A stretch of DNA of 64,000 nt from Basidiobolus meristosporus CBS 931.73 (lineage: Eukaryota > Basidiobolomycota > Basidiobolomycetes > Basidiobolales > Basidiobolaceae). Below, piece by piece: positions 22,425 through 32,439 of this stretch. The stretch is from positions 1 to 64,000 of the forward strand of contig MCFE01000211.1 of the NCBI GenBank assembly GCA_002104905.1, in the 5' to 3' direction. The position numbers and the translations under genes are program-made. Below the pieces are notes generated by a model. The model saw only the letters and a list, made by a program, of their open reading frames with translations, made no database searches and was not told the DNA's origin. Each line of letters begins with the position of its first letter. Within the stretch, counting starts at the first letter, position 1.

Positions 22425-23618
22425 TTACAAGTGGATCAGGATATCGGGCAAGCAAACCACTGCATCTACCTTGATGCCAAGTATGTTCGCGTGTGCTTTG
22501 ATTGTCTCGCAGTACTCTCTACGTCTACCCTCAACATCTTTGCCAAGGCTCACATTGTCAATCACTCCACCAATAAGTCTTTTAGGGCTATTGTCACCTC
22601 CATGCACGTTGAGATCGACCTTGATGAGATTGCCAAGACACACTACTGCATCAGCATCAATCCCCAGCAGTTGACGAACCTTGACTGCAATATCTTCACA
22701 CCGGCTAACGTCTGAGCCATTCCACTCCCCATCCTGGCCTGTATGGTCGCCAGAAGTATTCGATACATCGGGGATACTAGGCGAGCCGCGATTTAGGTCC
22801 TCGGTCACTCCAGCAGGGCTACCTGGTCCATCCGATCCCTTTGACCCATTGATTGACTTGTCCATTGGTAGTCCTCCAGCAATGTTCTTGACCGTGTCCC
22901 CGACCTTGTCACTTGCAGGCCCACTTGGTAGTCCATCGTGAGGTCTGGATGTGCCACCAGCACCCAATCCAATGCAAATGTCCGCATTGATGCCGAGGAG
23001 GTCGACCTTTCCATCCACAAGGTTTCCATGACATCTATCATTGCCCGATAGATTTGTCTCATCTCCTGATGGCTGACCACCTAGCTTGGAGGTGTCGTTG
23101 TTTGACGGTGTGCCACTGGCATCACCATCAGTGGAGTGGCTGCCACCCTCATTGTCATTGGTCAGGTCACCATCACCACCAGCTGGTGATGCAGTGTGTG
23201 GTGGTTGCTCTGAATGGTCAGTCTTGTTGCTATCCCTCTGATCCTCGCCCTTCATATCATCAGCATCAATTCCTCTGATCCCTCCATCCCTATCTTCAGT
23301 GTACTCCCATTCCTCGTCACCATTGCCTGACCCATGTCTGTACCTATCCCCGAAGTGCTCACGTTGATACTCACCTCGGCGGTGTGAGTCGTACTCGAGA
23401 TCGTCATCAAACCTGTCACTGTGGCGGTAGTCTCTCTCATCCCTGTAGTCAACATCCTGATATCTTCCTTCCTGACGGTCATAATCCGTCCAGCCATTTC
23501 TTGGTCGGTAGTGGTCACCCTCCTCAACAAGAGAGTAATCTCTCTCAGCAACACTAGCAGCTGAGATTACCGAAGCAGCAGAGAGAATGAACAACAACTG
23601 GTATGAGGTGAAATGCAT
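22425..23618 (-). CDS. array copy 6: secreted D/R/Y-rich protein with three Cys-LGI modules
   Basis: 397 aa, intact. First linker type (EDRDGGIRGIDADDMKGEDQ). The N-terminal start of the charged region (SLVEEGDHYRPRNGW) resembles copy 1, whereas the module half is closest to copy 2. All six cysteines and the LLGI/ILGI cores are present. The 5' flank matches copy 4. Confidence 0.9.
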   Translation of the reverse strand: MHFTSYQLLFILSAASVISAASVAERDYSLVEEGDHYRPRNGWTDYDRQEGRYQDVDYRDERDYRHSDRFDDDLEYDSHRRGEYQREHFGDRYRHGSGNGDEEWEYTEDRDGGIRGIDADDMKGEDQRDSNKTDHSEQPPHTASPAGGDGDLTNDNEGGSHSTDGDASGTPSNNDTSKLGGQPSGDETNLSGNDRCHGNLVDGKVDLLGINADICIGLGAGGTSRPHDGLPSGPASDKVGDTVKNIAGGLPMDKSINGSKGSDGPGSPAGVTEDLNRGSPSIPDVSNTSGDHTGQDGEWNGSDVSRCEDIAVKVRQLLGIDADAVVCLGNLIKVDLNVHGGDNSPKRLIGGVIDNVSLGKDVEGRRREYCETIKAHANILGIKVDAVVCLPDILIHL

Positions 23619-23735
23619 CCGAGAGTATAAGTTGTGCGCTAATTATAGGTAAGCTCTAAAGTGAATATCTACCAAAATCTGTCTAGAGAAGATATGAATC
23701 TGATGAATGTTCGTCACTTACAGGAATCCCACACC

Positions 23736-23780
23736 TTTTATAGCAACAGTGTTATGCACCATGGTGCAAGGTTTGATCGG
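23736..23780 (-). promoter_or_regulatory. copy 6 promoter: TATA box plus palindromic upstream element
   Basis: Minus strand: TTCCGATCAAACCT, then TGCACCATGGTGCA, then GCTATAAAAGG. Same palindrome and 34-nt spacing as copy 4. Confidence 0.65.
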
Positions 23781-24251
23781 AATGAGCTAGTAGAGATTAA
23801 ACGACAATCCAGTATAATTCTCCTTTACCCAGCTCAATCATTATAGTTTGCTGTTTCTACAATTCATAGTAAACATATGCGTCTCGTCAACATGTGAAAA
23901 AAGGCATTTGATATCGATTCAATGAATGATTTAGAAGAATATTTGACTACCCCGAACTATAAAGGGCTGCCATTTTTTGGCATTTTGATCATTTGACGCA
24001 TGCCTTAATTTGAGTAATAACTGGTTACTACTTTGTTGAGTACTTTCTTGTATATTTTAAACTACCAGTAGCACCCATTTCTATAGCAGTTACAAGGTGT
24101 ATTATCTATACGGGCTTTTTTCCCAGTAGCCTATGTACATATTTGAGATGTCAGAATCGTAGTTATTCGTTTATATATCTGTCAGCAGTTTATTGGATGC
24201 TTATCGTTTAGAATGACGGGTATACATTTCGGAGGTGGGGATACAATAACT

Positions 24252-25458
24252 CTAGGCGGAAATGAATAACAAGTGGATCAGGATATCGGGCAAGCAAACC
24301 ACTGCATCTACCTTGATACCAAGTATGTTCGCGTGTGCTTTGATTGTCTCGCAGTACTCTCTACGTCTACCCTCAACATCTTTGCCAAGGCTCACATTGT
24401 CAATCACTCCGCCGATGAGTCCTTTATGGCCATTGTCACCTCCATGCACGTTGAGATCGACCTTGATGAGGTTGCCAAGACACACTACTGCATCAGCATC
24501 AATCCCCAGCAGTTGACGAACCTTGACTGCAATGCCCTCACATCGGCCAGCCTCAGATCCAGTCCAGTCACTGATCTGGCCCGTATTGTCACCGGAAGTA
24601 TTCGACCCATCAGGAATGCTAGGTGAGCCGCGGGTTAGGTCTTCGGACACTCCAGCTGGACTTCCTTGTCCATCTGATCCTTTTGACCCATTGATCAGCT
24701 TGTTCCCCGGTAGTCCACCAGCAATATTCTTGACTGTATCCCCGACCTTGTCACTTGCAGGCCCACTTGGTAATCCATCGTGAGGTCTGGATGTGCCACC
24801 AGCACCCAATCCAATGCAGATGTCCGCATTGATGCCGAGGAGGTCGACCTTTCCATCCACAAGGTTTCCATGACATCTATCATTGCCCAATAGATTTGTC
24901 TCATCTCCTGATGGCTGACCACCTGGCTTGGATGTGTCGTTGTTTGACGGTGTACCACCGGCATCATCACCAATGGAGTGACTGCCACCCTCATTGTCGT
25001 TGGTCAGGTCACCATCACCACCAGCTGGTGATCCAGTGCGTGGTAGTTGCTCTGAATGGTCAGTCTTGCTGTCATCCCTCCGGCCTCCGCCCTTCATATC
25101 ATCACCATCATCTCTTATCCCTCCATTCCTATCTTCAATGTACTCCCAGTCCTCGTCGCCATTGTCTGGCTCATGTCTGTATCTATCGTCAGAGTGCTCA
25201 CGTTGATACTCACCTCGGCGATATGATTCGTACTCGAGATCGATCATCAAACCTGTCACTGTGGCGGTAGTGTCTCTCATCCCTGTAGTCAACATCCCGA
25301 TATCTTCCTTCCTGACGGTCATAATCCCCCCAGTTATTTCTTGGTCCGTAGCGGTCATTTTGATTTGCAGGTGAATAATTTCTCTCAGCGACACTAGCTC
25401 CTGATATTACCGAAGCAGCTGAGAGAATGAATAGCAACCGGTATGAGGTGAAATGCAT
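24252..25458 (-). pseudogene. array copy 7: frameshifted paralogue with lost stop
   Basis: By alignment to its sisters the start is the ATG at 25458-25456 (MHFTSYRLLFIL). The frame breaks near 25240: the run there reads GAGATCGATCATC, where the sisters have GAGATCATCATC or GAGATCGTCATC, a one-base insertion. Translation from the ATG would then stop after about 80 residues. The rest (DLEYESYRRGEYQ to the third module) stays open in another frame, with all six module cysteines. A deletion of about ten bases at the 3' end removes the normal stop, adding LFIS-A after LIHL. It has the GSEAGRCEGIAVK version of module 2 shared only with copy 8. Recent inactivation or a sequencing error are both possible. 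Confidence 0.8.
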
Positions 25459-25590
25459 CTCTAAGTATAAGCTAGGTTCTAACTGTAATTGCACTCTGGA
25501 ATTGATGTTTCTTTGGCGGACAAGATCCTATCTATTTGGAGCAGAGAGAGTTTTGATGAGTTCTACTGATTCGATCATGAATCTTTCCAT

Positions 25591-25637
25591 TTTATAATGA
25601 ACTTTCAGCTGCGCATAAACGCTAGATCAGGCCGGAG
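25591..25637 (-). promoter_or_regulatory. copy 7 promoter: TATA box plus weakened upstream element
   Basis: Minus strand: CTCCGGCCTGATCTAGCGTT, TATGCGCAG, then CATTATAAAATG. The CCGAT core has changed to CCGGC but the 35-nt spacing is kept. Confidence 0.5.
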
Positions 25638-26103
25638 AAAATTCTTGTAAATGACAATAGATATTATATTAAGTCTCCTATATCTTATCGTGCTATCCTA
25701 ACAGGTTACCTTTTCATTGTGGTTCCACGCTCCGCCCATAATTCAGCATAAGTATACACATTCCAACCAAAAATGGGAAATACAAATCAATGAGAAATCA
25801 CCGCTAAGTAGTTGTTGCCTCATCTGTGTAAATATACACGTAAAAGTGTTTGGACTACCCATTCAATCATTCATGATAGTGTCTTGCATCGCTTTTTGTA
25901 TTATTAACATACCTTGGATAATTCGGTGAGTGGACTTCCACGAGACAACACAATATAGTGAGTAACCAGCTCATAAATCACAAAATAGTGGATAAACTTA
26001 TAAGTTGGTCAGTAGTTTATTTGATGCTTATCATTTAGAATGTTGGGTATACATTTCGGAAGTGGGGATACAATAACTCTAGGCGGAAATGAATACCCAG
26101 GTA

Positions 26104-27294
26104 TTACAAGTGGATCAGGATATCGGGCAAGCAAACCACTGCATCTACCTTGATGCCAAGTATGCTCGCATGTGCTTTGATTGTCTCGCAATACTCTCTA
26201 CGTCTACCCTCAACATCTTTGCCAAGGCTCACATTGTCAATCACTCCGCCGATGAGTCCTTTAGGGCCATTGTCACCTCCACGCACGTTGAGATCAACCT
26301 TGATGAGATTGCCAAGACACACTACTGCATCAGCATCAATCCCCAGCAGTTGACGAACCTTGACTGCAATGCCCTCACATCGGCCAGCCTCAGATCCAGT
26401 CCAGTCACTGACCTGGCCCGTATTGTCACCGGAAGTATTCGACCCATCAGGAATGCTAGGTGAGCCGCGGGTTAGGTCTTCGGTCACTCCAGCTGGACTT
26501 CCTTGTCCATCCGATCCTTTTGACCCATTGATCGACTTGCCCCCTGGTAGTCCTTCAGCAATATTCTTGACTGTATCCCCGACCTTGTCACTTGCAGGCC
26601 CACTTGGTAATCCATCGTGAGGTCTGGATGTGCCACCAGCACCCAATCCAATGCAGATGTCCGCATTGATGCCGAGGAGGTCGACTTTTCCATCCACAAG
26701 GTTTCCATGACATCTATCATTGCTCGATAGATTTGTCTCATCTCCTGATGGCTGACCACCTGGCTTAGAGGTGTCGTTTTTTGCTGGTGTGCCACTGGCA
26801 TCACCATCAGTGGAGTGACTGCCACCCTCATTGTCGTTGGTCAGGTCACCATCACCACCAGCTGGCGATCCAGTATGTGGAAGTTGCTCTGAATGGTCAG
26901 TCTTGCTGTCATCCCTCCGGCCCTCGCCATTCATATCATCACTATCATCTCTTATCCCTCCATACTTGTCATCAGTGTACTCCCAGTCTTCGTCACCATT
27001 GCCTGGCCCATATCTGTACCTACCCCCGTAGTGTTCGCGTTGATACTCACCTCGGCGATGTGAGTCGTACTCGAGATCGTCATCCAACCTGTCACTGTGG
27101 CGGTAGTCTCTCTCATCCCTGTAGTCAACATCCCGATATCTTTCTCCCTGGCGGTCATAATCACTCCAGTCATTTCTTGGTCCATGTCTATTACCCTCAT
27201 AGGCGGGGAAGTAATCTCTCTCAGCAACACTAGCGCCTGATATAACAGAGGCTGCGGAAATCAGAAATAACAACTTGAATGAAGTGAGATGCAT
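26104..27294 (-). CDS. array copy 8: secreted D/R/Y-rich protein with three Cys-LGI modules, distinct promoter
   Basis: 396 aa from the ATG at 27294-27292, chosen because it gives the same signal peptide start as the paralogues (MHLTSFKLLFLISAAS). An in-frame ATG 60 nt upstream would add 20 residues before the signal peptide and is unlikely. First linker type (DDKYGGIRDDSDD). The module 2 region is GSEAGRCEGIAVK as in copy 7. All six cysteines are present. It is the array's rightmost member, and the upstream element shared by copies 1-7 is not visible in its 5' flank. Confidence 0.88.
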   Translation of the reverse strand: MHLTSFKLLFLISAASVISGASVAERDYFPAYEGNRHGPRNDWSDYDRQGERYRDVDYRDERDYRHSDRLDDDLEYDSHRRGEYQREHYGGRYRYGPGNGDEDWEYTDDKYGGIRDDSDDMNGEGRRDDSKTDHSEQLPHTGSPAGGDGDLTNDNEGGSHSTDGDASGTPAKNDTSKPGGQPSGDETNLSSNDRCHGNLVDGKVDLLGINADICIGLGAGGTSRPHDGLPSGPASDKVGDTVKNIAEGLPGGKSINGSKGSDGQGSPAGVTEDLTRGSPSIPDGSNTSGDNTGQVSDWTGSEAGRCEGIAVKVRQLLGIDADAVVCLGNLIKVDLNVRGGDNGPKGLIGGVIDNVSLGKDVEGRRREYCETIKAHASILGIKVDAVVCLPDILIHL

Positions 27295-27868
27295 TGAGAA
27301 ATAATCTTGTTGGCAATTCTTTGGAATGTAGCTGGTATAAAACACTTTGTCCAAGGACTGATGATATTGACATATGGTATTGAAGTAGCCATTTTATATT
27401 TCTTCATGAGCGCCGCCCAGGAGATTTCCAAGCACTGATGCTTCCCATACAAATTTTTCCAGGTGGAAAATACTGCAAGGGTATTGTTCATAGATAACTT
27501 GGCACGTGTAAATACAGTAAAGTCGCTATAATGAACCGTTTTTTACACTCATTCCAGCATTATCACAATATTTCCGAACACTGTGAAGCGGATTGTATTT
27601 TATGTCACCTACTATTATACGGCTTGTTGATTGCCTTTACTACAATGAAATGAGTAAACAATAGAATTGCGCCGTAGGAAACAGAATTCTAAATTTTCCC
27701 CACTTTTATTAGATGGCGTTAATCTCTAAGCCACTTGGTAGGAATAAAGTGGGATTTCTGGCTGATGGCATAGCTATTTTGAAATCGTATCCAAGCCATG
27801 TGGTCTGAGCTCAGCTGTATGAATGTATCATCAAAGTATTGCTGTGAATCCGGCATGTACTACTCAGT
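27295..27868. other. intergenic, promoter of copy 8
   Basis: No gene seen. It lacks the CCCGAT-palindrome-TATA arrangement of copies 1-7, although AT-rich TATA-like stretches are present near 27390. Confidence 0.45.
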
Positions 27869-29571
27869 TCAGACAAATAGGTTATCGACATAGCGAACCA
27901 GTTCCCTAGTTAAGCTTACATGCCCGTCGGGATTTTCCGCAATATGGACTGTTCTCAAACGACGGCACTTCTCAAGGAAGTCCTTGACCTCATTGTCGGA
28001 TATGCACTGGTTTTCCGTGAAACTGAGCACTTCCAAACTCTCGGTCGAGGTTTTGGCCAGCATCTGGAACAGCATGTTGTTAATAGGCAATCCGTCTACT
28101 TTTAACTCCCGCAGTCTCCCTCCTTGTCTTCTCAAAAACACGCCAGCAAACACCATAGGATCCAAGTATGGAGAGCCATAAATCAAAGAAAGATCAAGAA
28201 CCTCCAACGCCTTGCAAAAAGTCAAGACTGAGTTGATTCCGTATTCATTGATCTCGGTTTGGCTGAGGTTGAGAATTCGCAGGTCTTTGCCGATCCTCTT
28301 CACCAGTTGCGTGACCGATGCTGTGTCCAAGGTGGTGTTGTGTGCAGAGAATTCAACTAGCTGGGTACAGCAAGCCCCTATCAGGTCCCCCAAGCCATCT
28401 GGTAACATCCCGTCTTCAATATGTAGATGAGTCAGCTGGCCTCCGAAATTCTTCAAAGCCACTTCCCAGAACTCAATAGGTGGTGGGTCGTAGTTCGCTA
28501 ATCTGCGGAATGTGACCTTGCGCAGTGCAGGGAGTTCTTTTAACTCTGCAGTGACAAACTCTTTGCGAAGGTCTATTCCTGATATCAGTAGATCCTGCAA
28601 TTGATCCGACTGAGTATTTAATATATCAATCACTTGCCCCGGGCTTAATACGCAGCTCTTGTCCAACTCCAAATGGAATTTTTGGAATTTAAACGATTCT
28701 CTCTGTTTGAAGAACTCCACGAGAAGCTCGGGTGAATCAGCGATCTTTCCAAGCTCCAAGTATTTCACCGAATCCGGCAGAGTATATTGTAGCGATGGGA
28801 TGAAAGCTATCTTGGTTGCTGACTTTACAGTTATACTCTCCGCATTGGGCACACGCTTAATGAACGAGCAAATCACTTCCTCAGGAATACACTCGCCAAC
28901 CAGGCTGAAATCTCTAAGCTTATCTAGGTTGGGTAAATTTTCTAGCAAGTGCAAGCTACTCAAATCAACATCCTCGGCTTCTATCACAACACCCAAGGAT
29001 TCAATCGTCTTAGCAGAGTTTAGTAGCTGGACGAGCTTCAAGATATGCTCGCTTCCGAGCTGCACCTTTAGGTACCGAAATTCTTTGATGTTGGCCAGAT
29101 TATTTGCAATTCCGTCCTGTATGATGGTATCTATGGGTACGCTCATATCGGCGGAGGTTCGGAAGGAAATAAGGGAATCCAGGTATACAAGTGATTCGGA
29201 TAGCTCGGCTACCACACAACTCTTATATTCGGTCAAATCCAGAGCTGTTACAAGTGAAGCAACTATCAGGAGCGACGGCAAAGAGGGAATGGTTTAAGGC
29301 AAGTTTCTCTGTTTAGGAGGATATCCGCTAGAAAGAAACTACATAGGATGGTCTTACGTTCTTTGTTCTCCTCTATTATGCTCCTAAACTGCTCACATTC
29401 GCGTCTCGTAGTGAATCTTGGGGCGTTCCATAATAGTGGCTTAGCAAGCTCATACCATTTCCTATTTACAAGCAAACAGCTATGTAACGTCGGTAAATGT
29501 GCTTTCTCCAGATATTTGAAGAGCAGTGTCAAAGTGGTATCGTTCAGGTGTGTGTCTTCGTATTGTGGCAT
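27869..29571 (-). CDS. F-box/leucine-rich-repeat-like protein
   Basis: Probable F-box-type adaptor with leucine-rich repeats, of the kind that recruits substrates to SCF ubiquitin ligases. Two exons, 29571-29358 and 29262-27869 (GTAAGA...GATAG intron), give a clean 535-aa frame. The N-terminus has an F-box-like stretch (LTLLFKYLEKAHLPTLHSCLLVNRKWYELAKPLLW, given here only as a landmark from residue 14 on). The rest contains irregular LRRs such as LRKVTFRRL, LTHLHIEDG, LRILNLSQTEIN and LEVLDLSLI. A second gene of the same general kind lies at 42.6 kb. Target unknown. Confidence 0.75.
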
Positions 29572-29837
29572 GGTATCGTATGTTCTAAAGCGCTACTTTC
29601 CGAGTAATTGTGTTGAATGACGTCTCATCGATTTAAAATTTTTCCGAATCAATTTGATTTGCCTTTAATATCCTAACCCTGAACTGAAGAAGGGCCTGAG
29701 CAAGAACAACCTAGACCCAGCATCAAGCATGAAGAATACATAGAATACCATCAAAATCAGGATGTATCAGGGATTTATATATTTCTATTTCACAAAATCT
29801 ACTAGATAAATACATTTTCAACGTTGGTTATAAAGCT

Positions 29838-31608
29838 CTAGAAAAGAAATTTCTGTAGTGTGTTAAATATACGTGACACCGCCCCCGATTTTACTAGATA
29901 ATCGGAACCAGTCTCCAGCTTCTGCTCGAAGATCTCCCCGAGTTTCCTGTCAATCGAGGAGAGCGCGTCGTCGAGCTGACGGTCGGCGGTTTTATTGACA
30001 TGGCTTGGTGTATATTCGTATGTTTGCAAGCATGAGTTTAGACTTGGGTCCAAGTAGAACTTCTTCTCCCAAGGATAGCATGCAGGCAGTTGGTACGGAT
30101 CCTCTCCTGCGTTAGTATTTGTTAGGAAGGTGGGATGAGGTGAATAGGCAATCGCATTCCAATCGATGTTTCTAAATAGAGGCTGCTCTTTGATGGAGGT
30201 GATATTCAAACGTCTCTGGACATCAAAAATTAGCAAGTGCTCCAGGAAATCTATGAGCTCCGGCTCGAAGTAGGGTGGATATTTTTTTGGGATTTCATAT
30301 ACAGATTGATCCGACTTGGTCTCAATAAAGAAGGGAGCAAAGTCATCTCCTTGGGCCGCTACACTCTGAGGGTTGTTGGCAGCATACGCCTGCATATACA
30401 TCCAGTACACCGTGGCACCCACGCTGAACCAGTCAGCAGAGGTGCGTGGGTGTTGGTAATCATCCGTATACACCTCAGGGGCAGTGGCGACTTCGTTAAA
30501 CACTATGACATCGCTCCAAAGATCGCCATGAATCGGTTGAACCCCGCCATAATCAATTAGCTTGATATGATCACGGTGCACTCTGTCGGTGAACATCAGG
30601 TTATTGGGCTTTATATCACCATGGACGGCCCCGGTGATCGTATGGAAATCATCCACTGCCTGAACAAACTGGGCCACCAGCTTGCGAAGCTGACCGTTGG
30701 ATAGCCCGCGGAAAGCGTTCGTGCGACTGATGTCTTCTCCAGCTAGATACTCGTAAAACACGAACGGGATCCCATCGTCCTCTTGTCCATGGCACCACAT
30801 GCCGGCGATATACGGCGAGGTCTCTTTAGCAGCCAGCAGCGTGTACATAATCTCCATCTCCATATGATAACAATGCATCTCTTCTTTATCCGTTACATTG
30901 AAGCGCTTCTTGATGAATTCCTTGCCACTATCCCGGTGTCGCATCCTCTCGATAGCACGGCGGCAATATTTCTGCGTACATATGTTCTCAGTAACCGTCT
31001 CAAACTCCTCACTGATACATCCGGGAAGGAAGCGGCCAACATTCTAAGGCAGGTGAGGATGATTTAGTTGCGAGTTATGATCACACAAGCTTCTGATGCA
31101 CGGCAATTACCTCGTATATTTCATTCATGGTACCGTCCACATCGAGCGTATTGTCCGAATCTTCCGAGTCGTCCAGGCCGAATTCCTCCGGATGATCCTT
31201 GAGCTGCATAGCCAACTTTTGCTCCCAATCGGAACCCAGATTCCCGCCGGGATTCTTCTCCAGAATCTTGACCATCAGTCGCCTTTCCCGTGAACTCAAG
31301 TCATTCCACAGCTTGGTACTCTCTTCATCGAACTCCTCCAGTATCGACCGAGCACGGCGCGATTGCTGCTGTGGATTCAGGGACAGCGAGTTTGGTTGGA
31401 GTAGAAGCTGGTCAATCGGGTTGGAGTCGCCATATAGATGGGGAGGTTGACTGAGTGGGGAATCTGTCCAACCGAGGTTCACTTGAGAAAACAGTGGGTC
31501 CTGAAGTGGTTTATCAAGGCCCGGTATATCCACATCCAATAGATCGCCACTTCCGATCAAGCCAAGAAGAACGATCGCTTGGGAGAACACTGGGACCCAG
31601 CAAAGCAT
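29838..31608 (-). CDS. signal-peptide-bearing protein-kinase-like protein
   Basis: Kinase-fold protein, 567 aa, two exons (31608-31111; 31043-29838; GTAATT...CTTAG, phase 0). It begins with a hydrophobic signal (VFSQAIVLLGLIGSG), then about 150 acidic/polar residues, then a kinase domain. The Gly-rich loop is not recognisable, but FIKKRF supplies a Lys, MEMEIMYTL a helix-C Glu, and FVFYEYLAGEDI the hinge. The catalytic loop is VHGDIKPNNLMF (HGD instead of HRD), the metal site is IDYGG (DYG instead of DFG) and the activation segment ends TAPEVY. Asp, Asn and Lys residues needed for catalysis are present, so activity is plausible. A signal peptide would put it in the secretory pathway or outside the cell, which is unusual. 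The hydrophobic start could instead be a membrane anchor. Confidence 0.75.
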
Positions 31609-32439
31609 ATGTATATACGCTGTCTATGAGGAATGAAGGCGCTGGAAAGGTTGAGGTCTTGAGATATCAAATGTAATCAACAATAAGCCAAACTATCGTT
31701 TCTTTGGGTGAACCTGATTGCCGGTCACCCGCGTCCTACCGCCGACTTAAATAGGCGCGGTGCTCATGCACGGTTTTGCTCAACGGTTTTCATCCGAACA
31801 CTAGTCGTTTCGAACATCCGAGGCCTAAGTCCCGGTTTTAGTTGGCTTCTGTTTACATGTTCTACGGATCCGGTATCCAAATGGACTGTTTTCGGCGATT
31901 TTCTTTTTATATGGCGAAACTAGGATCTACTCAATCGATCCAACGGTTTCACTACGCTAGTGTTGTTGAGTGAGTTCGAGCGCAAGTGTGGGTGTGAGAC
32001 AAGTGCGAGTGCGGGTCGAGGGTAGATGTGAGTGCGAGTGTGAGTGTGTTGATGTGTATGCCAGCACGTATGCATGCCAGTTTGATATTCCTCGGAAAAT
32101 AGATGGATGATGAAATGAACACCAACGAACGCAAGATCGGCCCAAAGAAATTTGGCCAGAACCGACCACTGGCAACCCAACCACTGAATGACCATTAGGG
32201 TGACAAACATCGCACAACTTGCCGCCATAAATTTCGAACAAGGATTTTATATATGGGGTTGGCACAGATCAGACAAACATGGTTTCCTAATAAAAGCTCA
32301 CTTGGTGACGGATTGGGTGAAAGGATGGACTTCCAACAGCATGCCAGCGTCGAAATAGAAGAATTAGATGAAGTGTGATCAGGTATACATGCTATTAACT
32401 CCGGTGTTAAAGTAGGAAGACAACACTGGGCGGCACTTG
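31609..32439. other. intergenic with GT/GA-rich low-complexity tract
   Basis: No gene. 31980-32062 is a degenerate run of GTGTGAGTG-like words. ORFs on both strands through it are artefacts of the repeat. Confidence 0.6.

Larger units (their letters stand above)
13053..27294 (-). repeat. tandem array of eight paralogous secreted-protein genes
   Basis: Eight single-exon copies in the same orientation, spaced about 1.65-2 kb apart, fill 14 kb without any other gene. Repeat units include flanks: a 3' block (TTTATTAGATGCTTATC..., ATACAATAACTCTAGGCGG...) recurs beside copies 2, 5, 6, 7 and 8, and a further block containing ATATTTGAGATGTCAGAA recurs near 14.9, 20.5 and 24.1 kb. The 5' flanks of copies 4 and 6 are near-identical over roughly 150 bp. 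Unequal crossing-over and gene conversion are the likely origin. Confidence 0.95.

Noticed and set aside
13059-26620. Plus-strand ORFs of 67-181 codons repeated in every array copy
   Set aside because: They lie exactly antisense to the coding copies and recur only because the sense genes are paralogues. They lack signal peptides, own promoters or known domains.
13053-27294. Reading the array proteins as hydrophobins or chaplins
   Set aside because: Hydrophobins need eight Cys with two CC pairs. Here there are six spaced Cys and no CC, and the proteins are much longer and highly charged.
13053-27294. Transposon or CRISPR explanation for the repeat array
   Set aside because: The units are ~1.7-2 kb protein genes with no transposase, terminal inverted repeats, short repeats or spacers.
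31952-32265. Minus-strand His/Thr-rich ORFs
   Set aside because: They are translations of the GTGTGAGTG low-complexity tract in different frames.
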